Below, one piece after another: positions 18,276 through 26,911 of a stretch of 64,000 bases of DNA; the first letter of the stretch is position 1, and every line of letters begins with the position of its first letter. The position numbers and the translations under genes are program-made. Origin of the DNA: Granulosicoccaceae bacterium (GTDB lineage Bacteria > Pseudomonadota > Gammaproteobacteria > Granulosicoccales > Granulosicoccaceae); NCBI GenBank assembly GCA_020629835.1, contig JAHDCO010000005.1, positions 64,357-128,356 of the forward strand. The letters are read 5' to 3'. The notes beneath the pieces are model-generated. The model was not told the origin of the DNA, ran no database searches, and saw only the letters and a list, made by a program, of their open reading frames with translations.

Positions 18276-18362
18276 CTTATTGTATTTTTACACTGGCTAC
18301 TAACCAGCAACCTTGGCCAACGAAGAGCTCAATCTGATCATGTCGAGTGAGGAATTCAAATA

Positions 18363-18764
18363 GTGGAACTAACCGATCCAAAGGACATAAAACCTTTCAT
18401 CGATCTAATCGACCAATACAACCAATCTTTTTATGAGCGTGATATTGAGTTGTTCAGAGATCAGCATGTGGATGACGATGCGTTTGTGTTCTATGACAAT
18501 CATGCTGATTGTGACTCAAACAACTACGCCGAGCATGAAGCTAAAGTTCAACAGTTTTTCAAAACGGGAACGGTTGTAACACTACACAAAGATAATGTGC
18601 GGGTTTTCAGATCGGCTGATATGGCATGCATTACGCTTACGCTGCGCTACAGCACCCAGCCATTCCCAGGTGTTCGTTCCACTTATGTGGTGGAAAGGCA
18701 CCAGGGGCGTTGGAAGCTCAGACACATGCATCACTCTTTCGATCCGAATGAATCTGCTGAGTGA
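18363..18764 (+). CDS. SnoaL/NTF2-like small protein
   Basis: 133 residues with the helix-then-curved-sheet pattern of the NTF2-like superfamily (PFIDLIDQYNQSFYERDIELF at the N-terminus, then strands ending TYVVERHQGRWKLRHMHHS). Members are small enzymes or binding proteins; the family alone does not say which. The start is GTG at 18363. Its stop overlaps the GTG of the next gene (GTGA), so the two are likely co-translated. It follows the aminotransferase gene by 87 bases on the same strand. Confidence 0.65.
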   Translation: MELTDPKDIKPFIDLIDQYNQSFYERDIELFRDQHVDDDAFVFYDNHADCDSNNYAEHEAKVQQFFKTGTVVTLHKDNVRVFRSADMACITLTLRYSTQPFPGVRSTYVVERHQGRWKLRHMHHSFDPNESAE

Positions 18765-19162
18765 CAAGAATAAGCTTAACGGCAGTATCTGACCCCGAAT
18801 TAGAATTACCCAACTACATCAATTTTTACGATATGAATTTCTCTGCAAATTCGTTAACGATGACTTTGGTAAATAACTCAGACGCTGCGGATCTGGTTTT
18901 ACCTGAAAATCGTTTTGATCGTTATTACGTTGGTTTCGCAGCCAACACGGTTACTTCGGTGTCTTTGGTTGGCTCAGATGAACTGAATGAATTTGCGACG
19001 GTTTCTATTCTTCCAGCGGGTTTTGTGTTGGAGGCTGGAGATGCTTTCGAAACGGGTATTCCGGTACCCATTGATTTCTCACAAGGTGGATTCTTAGTCG
19101 AGCTTGGCGGTGGTACTGATCTAACCAATACAGGGGTTACCGTTAACGTCAGCTTTGAATAA
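18761..19162 (+). CDS. Unrecognised beta-rich protein
   Basis: 133-residue product not assigned to any family. It is acidic, lacks a signal peptide and alternates short hydrophobic strands with turns (LTMTLVNNS, YYVGFAANTVTSVSLVG, FATVSILPAGFVL, GFLVELGGG, GVTVNVSFE), suggesting a beta-sandwich. The GTG start at 18761 overlaps the preceding stop by four bases, the main support for it being a real gene, along with protein-like composition and no overlapping alternative. A later internal start cannot be excluded. Confidence 0.55.
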   Translation: MTRISLTAVSDPELELPNYINFYDMNFSANSLTMTLVNNSDAADLVLPENRFDRYYVGFAANTVTSVSLVGSDELNEFATVSILPAGFVLEAGDAFETGIPVPIDFSQGGFLVELGGGTDLTNTGVTVNVSFE

Positions 19163-19272
19163 ATAGTGATTTAGATGGCTTAGCCTCCTGCAAATGCATG
19201 TACGTGGATTCAGGTGAAAAATTGCTATATTCACTAGACGATTAAGGCAAATACCATGGCATAGCCATCACG

Positions 19273-19605
19273 ATGGAAAAGTTGTTCGTTTACGGAACCT
19301 TGGCCCCCGGTAAACCCAACCATTATGTTCTGGAGGATGTACCTGGAAATTGGTCACCCGCTTCGATACGCGGACAATTACATAATCAAGGCTGGGGGGC
19401 CGATCAGGGCTGCCCGGGGGTCATACCGAAGGACGATGGTGAGCCGATTCAGGGCTTTATATTTAGCTCACCAGAACTTGCCGCAAACTGGGAAAAATTA
19501 GACGCATTCGAGGGCGAGGAATATCGCCGAGTTAAAGTCAATGTAGAAACCGAAGATGGTCAGACTATTGAGGCGTTTGTTTATGCGTTAAATCTTGACG
19601 GTTAA
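19273..19605 (+). CDS. Gamma-glutamylcyclotransferase-like protein (AIG2/GGCT family)
   Basis: 110 residues. The N-terminal LFVYGTLAPG is the substrate-binding loop of this family, and the Glu in DAFEGEEYRR is the expected catalytic acid; the C-terminal FVYAL strand is also typical. Members convert gamma-glutamyl amines or peptides to 5-oxoproline, but many bacterial homologues have untested substrates. The ATG at 19273 begins directly at the first strand. It is monocistronic as far as can be seen and converges with the flippase gene. Confidence 0.8.
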   Translation: MEKLFVYGTLAPGKPNHYVLEDVPGNWSPASIRGQLHNQGWGADQGCPGVIPKDDGEPIQGFIFSSPELAANWEKLDAFEGEEYRRVKVNVETEDGQTIEAFVYALNLDG

Positions 19606-19652
19606 ATCATATACAAGTGCATAGCGCTTTCGTTTCAGCCCCAACACGCACT

Positions 19653-21149
19653 CTAAGCAGTGTTACTCCCCATTACACGCTTGGCCCGTTCCAGAACCGT
19701 ATTGCGCATGTAAGGATTAATGGTCAGTATCAATGCAATGTAGATCACTCCTGATACGGTGGCGCTTGCAAACAAGTCGATAAGCAACGAGCCTGAATTA
19801 ACCCAATAGCCCAGCAGCAGCGCCGGGATGGCGCAAGCAACAGATTGTGTCAGGGCTTTCCACGGAATATCAACGGGCAAGGTCTTGCAAGCGTCATATC
19901 GAACGCCCAGGGTACGAATAGACATCGCGATAAAGGTGGCAATGGCCGCTGCGGTAAGTCCGAAGTGCGGCACCGTCATAATATTAAGAATCATGTTGAT
20001 AACAAATGCAGCCCCGGTCCATTTGACCAGCAGAATGGTGCGTTTGTCGATAAATACTCCTGCCGCCGCAATGCTGATCGCCCCAACCAGCACATAGGCC
20101 GCGGCAAACCAGGGAATTACGACCAGTCCACCGCGATACTTCTCACCAGCGAGAATAATAATCAGATCAGGCGCTGCCACACAAAAGACAACAAAGACGC
20201 CGAGGGCAACCGCTACGTAAATCTCAAACGACTTATTCAGAAACGCGATGGTAGCTGCGCGCCCTTGTTCCTCGTACAGTTTGACGTAGTGCGGCACGAT
20301 AGCGCTTTGCAACGCGAGAATCAGAACCCACTCGAGATACATACAAATGTTGACGGCCGCTGCGTACTGGCCCAGAGATTCGCTGCCAAGAAAACCTTGA
20401 ATGACATAACGGTCGCCGGTTTCCAACAGCACGGCAGTGAGCTCACCAATCATGGCCGGAAAACCGTAAGCCACCAATGGGGTAAGCACCGCCCAATTCA
20501 GATTCAGTCGCGTGGTGGATAGGTATCGGCCGCAGCAATAGAGCAACACCATGAGTAACAGGGCTTCACTGATAATGATGACGATGAGTGCGCGTTCAGA
20601 ACTCAAGCCCACCGACAACACGATACCGATCATGCACAACAAGCGAAAAACCTTTTCAAACACCGTCACTGTGCTTAAGGTGCCACTGCGCTCATCCGCC
20701 TGAAGGAGGTTAGCCAGTAAGCTTTGAATTACTTTTAGTGGAATCAAGGCGGTGGCTAACAAAAACAACCATCGTAGCAATGGGGTGTCATCAATTAAGG
20801 GGATGACAAGTTGCGCGTACAACCACCATAGCAGGACGCCGACTACCGACAACAAAACACTGATACCGGCAATGTTATCCAGGAGTTTTTGAAAGGCGGG
20901 AGCGCCCCGATTTCGTGCTTCACTGAAGAAGCGGATAATCGCGTTTTGAAGGCCAAGTTTCGCAAACGACACAAAAATGGTCACGGTGGCACTGACAAGC
21001 CCGAGCAACCCATAGTCTTCAACACTTAAGGAGCGAGTCATTAACGGAAAACTAACAAGACCCAGCAAAGAACCGATCAGGCCGGCTGACAAATAATTGC
21101 GTAGATGTCTGAAAATCGGTGGCATTTCTGACTCTAAGGGTTGTGCCAA
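19653..21149 (-). CDS. Polysaccharide flippase (Wzx/MOP superfamily)
   Basis: 498-residue integral membrane protein with about 12-14 hydrophobic segments. It opens with FRHLRNYLSAGLIGSLLGLVSFPLMTRSL, a pattern usual for O-antigen or exopolysaccharide flippases that move lipid-linked oligosaccharides across the inner membrane. VGLSSERALIV and similar loops fit the family. It lies 31 bases after the DegT aminotransferase gene on the same strand and is the last gene of the block. No glycosyltransferase is nearby, which is unusual for a flippase. Confidence 0.8.
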   Translation of the reverse strand: MAQPLESEMPPIFRHLRNYLSAGLIGSLLGLVSFPLMTRSLSVEDYGLLGLVSATVTIFVSFAKLGLQNAIIRFFSEARNRGAPAFQKLLDNIAGISVLLSVVGVLLWWLYAQLVIPLIDDTPLLRWLFLLATALIPLKVIQSLLANLLQADERSGTLSTVTVFEKVFRLLCMIGIVLSVGLSSERALIVIIISEALLLMVLLYCCGRYLSTTRLNLNWAVLTPLVAYGFPAMIGELTAVLLETGDRYVIQGFLGSESLGQYAAAVNICMYLEWVLILALQSAIVPHYVKLYEEQGRAATIAFLNKSFEIYVAVALGVFVVFCVAAPDLIIILAGEKYRGGLVVIPWFAAAYVLVGAISIAAAGVFIDKRTILLVKWTGAAFVINMILNIMTVPHFGLTAAAIATFIAMSIRTLGVRYDACKTLPVDIPWKALTQSVACAIPALLLGYWVNSGSLLIDLFASATVSGVIYIALILTINPYMRNTVLERAKRVMGSNTA

Positions 21150-21180
21150 CTCCGTGAGTTTAGCTGCACACCTGAATGAT

Positions 21181-22506
21181 TTATACGTTGAGCTGGTGAG
21201 TCTCTGTTTCGTAAGCGGTTAGTGCTGACGCGATGCGTTCAATCTGTCGTGACGTTAGCTGCTGATGAACGGGCAGGGCCACGATACTCTGCTTCAATCT
21301 TCGTGCCACTGGAAAATCTGTCCAGTTAACAGTCGGGTGGAGGTGTTGCCACCAGTTGAATGCCTCAATATCGACGCCCTCAAGATACGCAACCAGCTCG
21401 GCCGGATTGGGCGTGAAAATGGGAAAATACAAAGGCAAAAAGCCCTCAGGTAATTCGGAAATTACGGGCGTTGCTATCGTATCCGATTTTTGCGTTTGAA
21501 CGGAACTAAGCAACTGGTAAAAATTGTGTCGGCGTCGTTCAATGACATTGGACTTGTTTGTGGTGCGATAAACAGAATGCATCAGTGATGACATACGGGT
21601 GCGATAGATAGGAATTGCTTCACTACCCTCCGCATCAGCGGTCAGCCAATGCGCTTTTTTAGTTAACCCCGCTCTCTTGATAAGTTTTATAAAAGTGGAA
21701 GGTATGGCCCACAATGCAATGCCGGACCCTCGAATTAATGCATAACCCAATGAGTTATCTCTGCTGCGGTAGCCTTGTTGTATCGAGTAACATAGCCGCT
21801 GAAGCAGCGCTAAACGTTCAGGTTTCACGCTCTCCTGCGCTGTTACTTGCGAAGGAATTGTCACATCGCCTGTTGTGTTGTTCACAACGAAGATTCCGCC
21901 TTCTGTCAGCGGCAGCGTTTTTCGTGGGCTAAATATAGCCAAGTGGCCGATGCTGCCCAGCATCGTGTTTTCGTGCTCACAATAAAGCGCATGCGCACAA
22001 TCTTCAATTAATAGGGTGCCGGTTTTTTCGCACAGCTGTTTAAGCGCGGTTACCTTTGCTTGCGCCAACCCAAAATGATGGGTAACTAACAAGGCTTTGA
22101 CGGATTCGTCAGATTCAAGAATCTGGGAAATTTGCTCCACATCAACATTCAAACCGTCTGCATTGTCGTAGAACGACAGTCGGCATCCAGCATACTCAAA
22201 GGGTCCGATTTCTGCCCCACAGCCATAGGCGGGGAGTAGCACAGTATCCGTCGTACTGAGTTGCAGGTGCTGCGCAGCGCGATAGAGTGCGGCGCTGCCG
22301 TTAAAGGTTAGCGAAGTCGTTTCTGTATTGTGCGTGTCCGGAAACTGTCGGGCCGATTGCTCTGGGTTACTTGATGGTTGGACCAAAGCTCGTATTAATT
22401 CTGCGGTGCGCAGTGTGGGAGTCATGCTTATATGCCCGCTGCGAAAATAGCGGGTTATTGGTAACCAAGCCCTTGTAAACAATTCAAGTAAAGAACGTGT
22501 TTTCAC
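21181..22506 (-). CDS. DegT/DnrJ/EryC1 family PLP aminotransferase (sugar aminotransferase type)
   Basis: About 441 residues. The PLP-binding pattern is present: a GSAALYRAAQHL motif near the N-terminus, LLIEDCAHALYCE with the PLP-ring Asp, and the Schiff-base Lys in FSPRKTLPLTEGG. The family transfers amino groups to nucleotide-linked keto-sugars. The frame is open to 22665, but that stretch overlaps the end of the upstream gene in another frame. The GTG at 22506 (VKTRSLLELFTRAW) is the likely start and the ATG at 22425 the fallback; neither has a strong ribosome-binding site. It lies between the NTF2-like gene and the flippase on the same strand. Amino-sugar synthesis for a surface glycan is the simplest reading. 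Confidence 0.72.
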   Translation of the reverse strand: MKTRSLLELFTRAWLPITRYFRSGHISMTPTLRTAELIRALVQPSSNPEQSARQFPDTHNTETTSLTFNGSAALYRAAQHLQLSTTDTVLLPAYGCGAEIGPFEYAGCRLSFYDNADGLNVDVEQISQILESDESVKALLVTHHFGLAQAKVTALKQLCEKTGTLLIEDCAHALYCEHENTMLGSIGHLAIFSPRKTLPLTEGGIFVVNNTTGDVTIPSQVTAQESVKPERLALLQRLCYSIQQGYRSRDNSLGYALIRGSGIALWAIPSTFIKLIKRAGLTKKAHWLTADAEGSEAIPIYRTRMSSLMHSVYRTTNKSNVIERRRHNFYQLLSSVQTQKSDTIATPVISELPEGFLPLYFPIFTPNPAELVAYLEGVDIEAFNWWQHLHPTVNWTDFPVARRLKQSIVALPVHQQLTSRQIERIASALTAYETETHQLNV

Positions 22507-22552
22507 TGGTATCCAAATGAATTGCTGAATTGTTTGATAGCAAGCCGTCAAG

Positions 22553-23620
22553 CTATAGATCGCCAACCGGGAACTTGATGTTCCCTGGCACGCGAACTTT
22601 ATTGAACTCGCGCAACCGAGCAAACACATCCACACCCAGCTGCCGCCACGCATCGAGTAAATCAACCATTACCCAGTTTTCACGAATGAGTCCGTTTTCG
22701 ATTCGCCAGAAATCCAATGAGCACATGGTGATTTGCTTGCCCGCGGGTGCGATGCCCATCCAACCATCATGGGTAACCGTTTGAATCATATTCGGCCATC
22801 CAGTTACCGCAACATAGTCTATATCACCAAAAAAATGATAGGTCAGTTTGGCTCGTTCCAGGCCTCTATCGGGCATGGCTTTCAGAAATGGTATCTGGTG
22901 CCAGTTTCGAAAGCCTGCAATCCCTCGACCTGTGCCGATACCTGATGGGCCGTACCAGCTCATTCTTGGATGCCAAAAACGCGGCATCTCCATCAACTCG
23001 GGCCCACCTTGTGACGGGTGCTTTTTCATGTGTTCCAGCATAGTGACCACGTGATCGCACGCCTGTTGAGATTGCTCAGCGTTGTACGGGCCGGGTACAA
23101 CGCCATCATTTGTCGCTGGGCCAGGCACATGCCATTCGCGCCCAAGACTTGGAGCCATTGGCCAGGCACCGGCTTGCATCATCACTTCGGGGATATCCCA
23201 CAGGGACTGAATCTCAGCGACCTTGCCGTCCACCATGCGATAGAACTCATGGAAACGCATATGCACCATGTGGCCTGTTGGCGGGATGTCTAACCATGGC
23301 GCGACAAACGTGCCCGTGTAGTACCCGCCACAGCCAACCCAGCTATCGCCATGCTCGGTTCGCCCTCCCATCACAATGTAGTCCCGGCGTTCTAAATCAG
23401 GAATCGACTCAAAGAGAGGCGCATAAGCGGTGTCGTAGAGCTCGCCCGGGCCCTGCATATCTCTGAGCGGATGCGCCATATGTATATTCGCATCTGGCAA
23501 CAGTATATTGTCCAGCTCGGCGCGAACGCTGGCTTCATCAAAGTTGTACATCGCCACGCGTAGCGGCTCGATCAGCGCTTTGTTTTGAGTGTGTTCGTCC
23601 ATGGCGTTGGATTGGCTCAT
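22553..23620 (-). CDS. Tandem SnoaL/NTF2-like protein linked to a sugar ABC importer
   Basis: 355 residues made of two NTF2-like domains. The first covers about residues 15-165 (AMYNFDEASVRAEL through FHEFYRMVDGKVAEIQSLWDIPEVM), the second about 190-345 (ending SLDFWRIENGLIRENWVMVDLLDAWRQLG). Both halves have the same closing strand pattern, so an internal duplication is clear. The ester-cyclase/SnoaL family includes isomerases and binding proteins. Its ATG overlaps the stop of the MalG-like permease gene by four bases, so it is translated with the transporter, implying action on the imported compound. No signal peptide; cytoplasmic. Confidence 0.72.
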   Translation of the reverse strand: MSQSNAMDEHTQNKALIEPLRVAMYNFDEASVRAELDNILLPDANIHMAHPLRDMQGPGELYDTAYAPLFESIPDLERRDYIVMGGRTEHGDSWVGCGGYYTGTFVAPWLDIPPTGHMVHMRFHEFYRMVDGKVAEIQSLWDIPEVMMQAGAWPMAPSLGREWHVPGPATNDGVVPGPYNAEQSQQACDHVVTMLEHMKKHPSQGGPELMEMPRFWHPRMSWYGPSGIGTGRGIAGFRNWHQIPFLKAMPDRGLERAKLTYHFFGDIDYVAVTGWPNMIQTVTHDGWMGIAPAGKQITMCSLDFWRIENGLIRENWVMVDLLDAWRQLGVDVFARLREFNKVRVPGNIKFPVGDL

Positions 23621-24498
23621 CCCTTCACAGCTCCAGCGGTTAAACCCGAAACGATTTGGCGTTGGAAAAATAAAATCAGCACAAAAAGTGGTGCGGTCGC
23701 GGACACCACAGCCGCCACGGCATACATGATTTTGCCCTCGACCTGTGTGGTTCCCATGAAACTGTTGATGGCTGGAATGATCGTTTCGTTTTCATCGCTC
23801 AATAACATGGCCGTTACCGTGAAGTCGTTGTAGGCGAGTAAAAAGCTGAACAGTCCCGTGGTGATAACACCTGGCCACATAACCGGCACGATGACGTGCC
23901 GGAACGCCTGAAAGCGCGTGCACCCATCTACCATGGCGCTTTCGTCCAGGTCTTTAGGGATATTAAGAAAGAAGGAGTGCAGCATCCACAATGTAAACGG
24001 CTGGTTTATAGCCACTAAGACAATGATTGTTGTTGGGAGTAATCCCCAGATATTCCATTCAAAGAACGGCAACATGTAACCGGACACCAAGGTAATGTGC
24101 GGCATTGCGCGAAATACCAGTGCCGCCATAAGAATCCAGAACGCGTAGCGGAAGCCTGAACGAGCTAATGCGTAACCACCCAGGGTTCCAATGGTGAGAG
24201 ATATAACGACTACGGAGAATACGACAACACCCGTGTTCAGAGCATTTTGCCAAAAGCCCTCCAATACCCAGGCACCGTGATAACCGGCACCAGTAAACGC
24301 GCTGCCGGTTTGTTCGATAGTGTTCGCACCGGTCAGTGCATTCATCCAATCGGCTTTTGATAAGAAGTCGGCTTGTACTTTAAAGCTGCCCCAGAACGTC
24401 CAAAAAAATGGGAATGCAGCGATGATTAACCACAAGGCTACCAACGCATATGAGATGGTTTTTCCAACCGTCAGCCGAGTGTCTGCTTTTGTTGCCAT
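23617..24498 (-). CDS. Carbohydrate ABC transporter permease, MalG type
   Basis: 293-residue inner-membrane permease with six hydrophobic segments. The EAA-type loop reads DESAMVDGCTRFQAFRHVIVPVMWPG, diagnostic for sugar permeases. It lies 10 bases after the MalF-like partner and overlaps the NTF2-like gene. No ATPase gene is present in this operon; the UgpC/MalK-like protein at 36828-37922 is the best candidate partner. Confidence 0.87.
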   Translation of the reverse strand: MATKADTRLTVGKTISYALVALWLIIAAFPFFWTFWGSFKVQADFLSKADWMNALTGANTIEQTGSAFTGAGYHGAWVLEGFWQNALNTGVVVFSVVVISLTIGTLGGYALARSGFRYAFWILMAALVFRAMPHITLVSGYMLPFFEWNIWGLLPTTIIVLVAINQPFTLWMLHSFFLNIPKDLDESAMVDGCTRFQAFRHVIVPVMWPGVITTGLFSFLLAYNDFTVTAMLLSDENETIIPAINSFMGTTQVEGKIMYAVAAVVSATAPLFVLILFFQRQIVSGLTAGAVKG

Positions 24499-24508
24499 GC
24501 GATTACCC

Positions 24509-25540
24509 CTAGTGTGCTTTTCGATTGAAGTCGCGCCAGATGCGTATGAGCACCGGCATCAACAAAATGCACACCCCAATGATCGTCATGATGGATGTGG
24601 CGCCAGCGGAGCCGTACAGCGGGTTACCGCTTTCCCGTAAATCGTTGTAGATAATCCAACTCAGTGACGTGGCATGGGCCTCTGCTGAAAAGCTCACGAT
24701 CGGTTCAAACACGCGAAAGTTATCCATCAACAACATTAACGTCACAAAGGACACTAATGGGATGAGGTGCGGAACCACCACGTACATCATACGTTGCCAC
24801 TTGGTGGCACCGTCTACTTGCGCAGCCTCCAGGGTGTCTGTGGGAACCGTCTGCAACCCGGCGTAGAAAGTAATAAAGCTGAACGGTAACGTATGCCAGA
24901 CACCGTAAACGATAAGCATGGTCCAGGTTAATGCTGTGGATGCTTTTAAACTTAGGGAAGGGTCATCAAACAGCGTTTGCAAACTTGCACCAAGGATGCC
25001 GTCGGTGTCTACCATCCAAAAGAGAATGAGCGAGCCCACCAATGGCGTGACTAAAAACGGGAGTAGGGAGACAAAAATCGATGGCCCTTTAAGTAGCCGA
25101 TGTAAGTTGTTCACCCCAACCGCAATAGCTAGACCAAGAACGATCACCAACGGGGTTACTATGGCGGTGTAGGTAGCGGTGAAAAACAGTGCTCGATAAA
25201 AGGGCAGGTTAGTGATTTCTGAAAAGAAGCTGCCAAAGCTTTGCCGCGTTCGCCATGCTTCAGCCACCTCAACCGAGGCGAGATGCGAGCGATTAAAGTA
25301 AGTAGCAAGCCCATTGAATTGCCCTAATGGAGCTTCCTGTCGAAGCTTCTCAGTCGCCTCAAGATCGACTGCTACGGTTTCATTACAACCAAAGGGGCCG
25401 CAACTTTCCGACACCACAAGGACCTGCTCATGCCCGATGTGCAGTGATTGAATAAACACTGAAATGATCGGCAGAAAGATGAATAAGATCATCGCCGACA
25501 GCGTGGGCAGAATGAACCAAAAAAACGTTCGATGCTTCAT
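24509..25540 (-). CDS. Carbohydrate ABC transporter permease, MalF type, with an enlarged first periplasmic loop
   Basis: 343-residue permease. After the first membrane helix (FFWFILPTLSAMILFIFLPII) comes an insertion of roughly 80 residues containing two Cys four residues apart (SCGPFGCNE), absent from plain LacF/MsmF-type permeases and reminiscent of the P2 loop of MalF. The EAA loop is LEAAQVDGATKWQRMMYVVVPHL. It follows the binding-protein gene across a hairpin and precedes the MalG-type gene by 10 bases. Confidence 0.85.
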   Translation of the reverse strand: MKHRTFFWFILPTLSAMILFIFLPIISVFIQSLHIGHEQVLVVSESCGPFGCNETVAVDLEATEKLRQEAPLGQFNGLATYFNRSHLASVEVAEAWRTRQSFGSFFSEITNLPFYRALFFTATYTAIVTPLVIVLGLAIAVGVNNLHRLLKGPSIFVSLLPFLVTPLVGSLILFWMVDTDGILGASLQTLFDDPSLSLKASTALTWTMLIVYGVWHTLPFSFITFYAGLQTVPTDTLEAAQVDGATKWQRMMYVVVPHLIPLVSFVTLMLLMDNFRVFEPIVSFSAEAHATSLSWIIYNDLRESGNPLYGSAGATSIMTIIGVCILLMPVLIRIWRDFNRKAH

Positions 25541-25575
25541 CGTTGTGGTTCCGGTCTAGGTGGGCCCGGGAAGAA

Positions 25576-25601
25576 GGAGAAGAGCCATAGGGCCCTTCTC
25601 C
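25576..25601 (-). other. Intra-operon stem-loop after the sugar-binding-protein gene
   Basis: On the transcribed strand an 11-pair stem GGAGAAGGGCC / GGCTCTTCTCC with one mismatch and a 4-base loop, 14 bases after the binding-protein stop. No T tract follows before the permease ATG 35 bases on. Confidence 0.65.
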
Positions 25602-25615
25602 AAGTGCCGTGTCGT

Positions 25616-26860
25616 TTACTTTACGAATCCAGCTTCTTTTGCGGCAGTCATGTAGGCCGCTTCAACGTCAGCCAAAGCCTGCTCAGCGCTCTCATCGCCT
25701 TTTAAGAAATCAGACAGTTCAGCACCCAGTGCATTATGAATCAGTCCGATCTGTGGAAGCATTGGGTAAGGCTTAGCGCCTGCTTGTGCCGTCGCGCTGA
25801 CACCAGCAGCCGCTGCGCCTGGTGTGAAACCGTCTAATAACCAAACCGCATCGTCGTTGTTAGCGGCAACCATTTCTGGGGTTAATGCACTTGCAAGGGC
25901 CGCAAACGTTGCTTCTGCTTCTTCATCTGAAACGTTTGAGGCAATAGTGAAACCATCCCACCATAAAGTGGCTGCAGGCGTTCCACCCGGCTCATTTGAA
26001 GGGGCGGCCGACAGAACCGTATTGGACGTAACTTCTTCGGTTGAACCTTCATCATCCAGAATAGCCGCACCACGTGAGCCCCACATGATGCCCAGGGCTG
26101 CTTTGCCAGCTTCCCATAAAGCTTGAGTTTCGTTAGACGCGTGCGTCAGGTAATCTGGGTTTGCGTATTCAACCAATGCTTTTAGTGTGTTTAGCGTAGC
26201 AATACCAGCTTCACTGTTCACCGTTGGCATAGCGGTTCCGGGTTCGAAAAATTCACCGTCGTTGGCCATGAAAATCAGGTTAAATGATTCACCGATGTTC
26301 CAACCGGACTTCATGTTCATCACCAGTGGGTGCTCCATGATGCCCGCTGCACGAATCTTTTCGGCAGCACTCAGTAACTCGTCGAACGTAGCTGGAATGC
26401 CTTCTACACCCGCTTGTTCAAGAATGTCTGTGCGTGAAAACATGTGCTGAGCGTTTGCCATAAACGCAACGGCCATGACATTGCCGTTCATGCTGATCAG
26501 CAGATTTTCTGGGATATTTTCGCCGTATTTATCTACCAGATCATTCAATGGACGAACCAGTCCGTCGTTCATTAACTGCGTCAGTGTGGAGTTAGCCACG
26601 ATGACACTGGTGTACTCAGAAGGGTTAGGTGTTAACGCGGCATTCATGATCTGGCGCGCTTCGGTGGTGTGATTGCGTGTGAACTCTGAAGCGCCGCCAG
26701 CGCACGCAGCTTCCGCCGCATCAGCCACCGCGTGAATCGCTGGAAAATCTGAGGCCAGAATTCGGATCGATTGACCGTCTGGTCCGCAGGTCGCCGCATG
26801 AGCACCGGTACTCATCAGGCCGAGCAGTGCGCCTGTTAATGTGAGGTTTCTTAATGACAT
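25616..26860 (-). CDS. Sugar ABC transporter solute-binding protein
   Basis: 414 residues with a Sec signal (NLTLTGALLGLMSTGAHAATC, cut after AHA). The mature protein has the family 1 sugar-binding layout: PFDELLSAAEKI-type segment (here PATFDELLSAAEKIRAAGI), GWNIGESFNLIFMANDGEFF, then KAALGIMWGSRGAAIL. Several Cys pairs near the N-terminus (TCGPDGQS and EAACAGG) are a noticeable trait. First gene of a five- or six-gene minus-strand operon with two permeases, a tandem NTF2-like protein and probably the DegT and flippase genes. Ligand unknown. Confidence 0.85.
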   Translation of the reverse strand: MSLRNLTLTGALLGLMSTGAHAATCGPDGQSIRILASDFPAIHAVADAAEAACAGGASEFTRNHTTEARQIMNAALTPNPSEYTSVIVANSTLTQLMNDGLVRPLNDLVDKYGENIPENLLISMNGNVMAVAFMANAQHMFSRTDILEQAGVEGIPATFDELLSAAEKIRAAGIMEHPLVMNMKSGWNIGESFNLIFMANDGEFFEPGTAMPTVNSEAGIATLNTLKALVEYANPDYLTHASNETQALWEAGKAALGIMWGSRGAAILDDEGSTEEVTSNTVLSAAPSNEPGGTPAATLWWDGFTIASNVSDEEAEATFAALASALTPEMVAANNDDAVWLLDGFTPGAAAAGVSATAQAGAKPYPMLPQIGLIHNALGAELSDFLKGDESAEQALADVEAAYMTAAKEAGFVK

Positions 26861-26911
26861 ATTGGGATTCCTAGAAGTGGTGAGTCAGAACGCCCTCGGC
26901 ACGAGCACATA

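Noticed and set aside
22507-22665. Extension of the DegT protein upstream of 22506
   Set aside because: It overlaps the conserved C-terminus of the NTF2-like protein in another frame and shows no family similarity.
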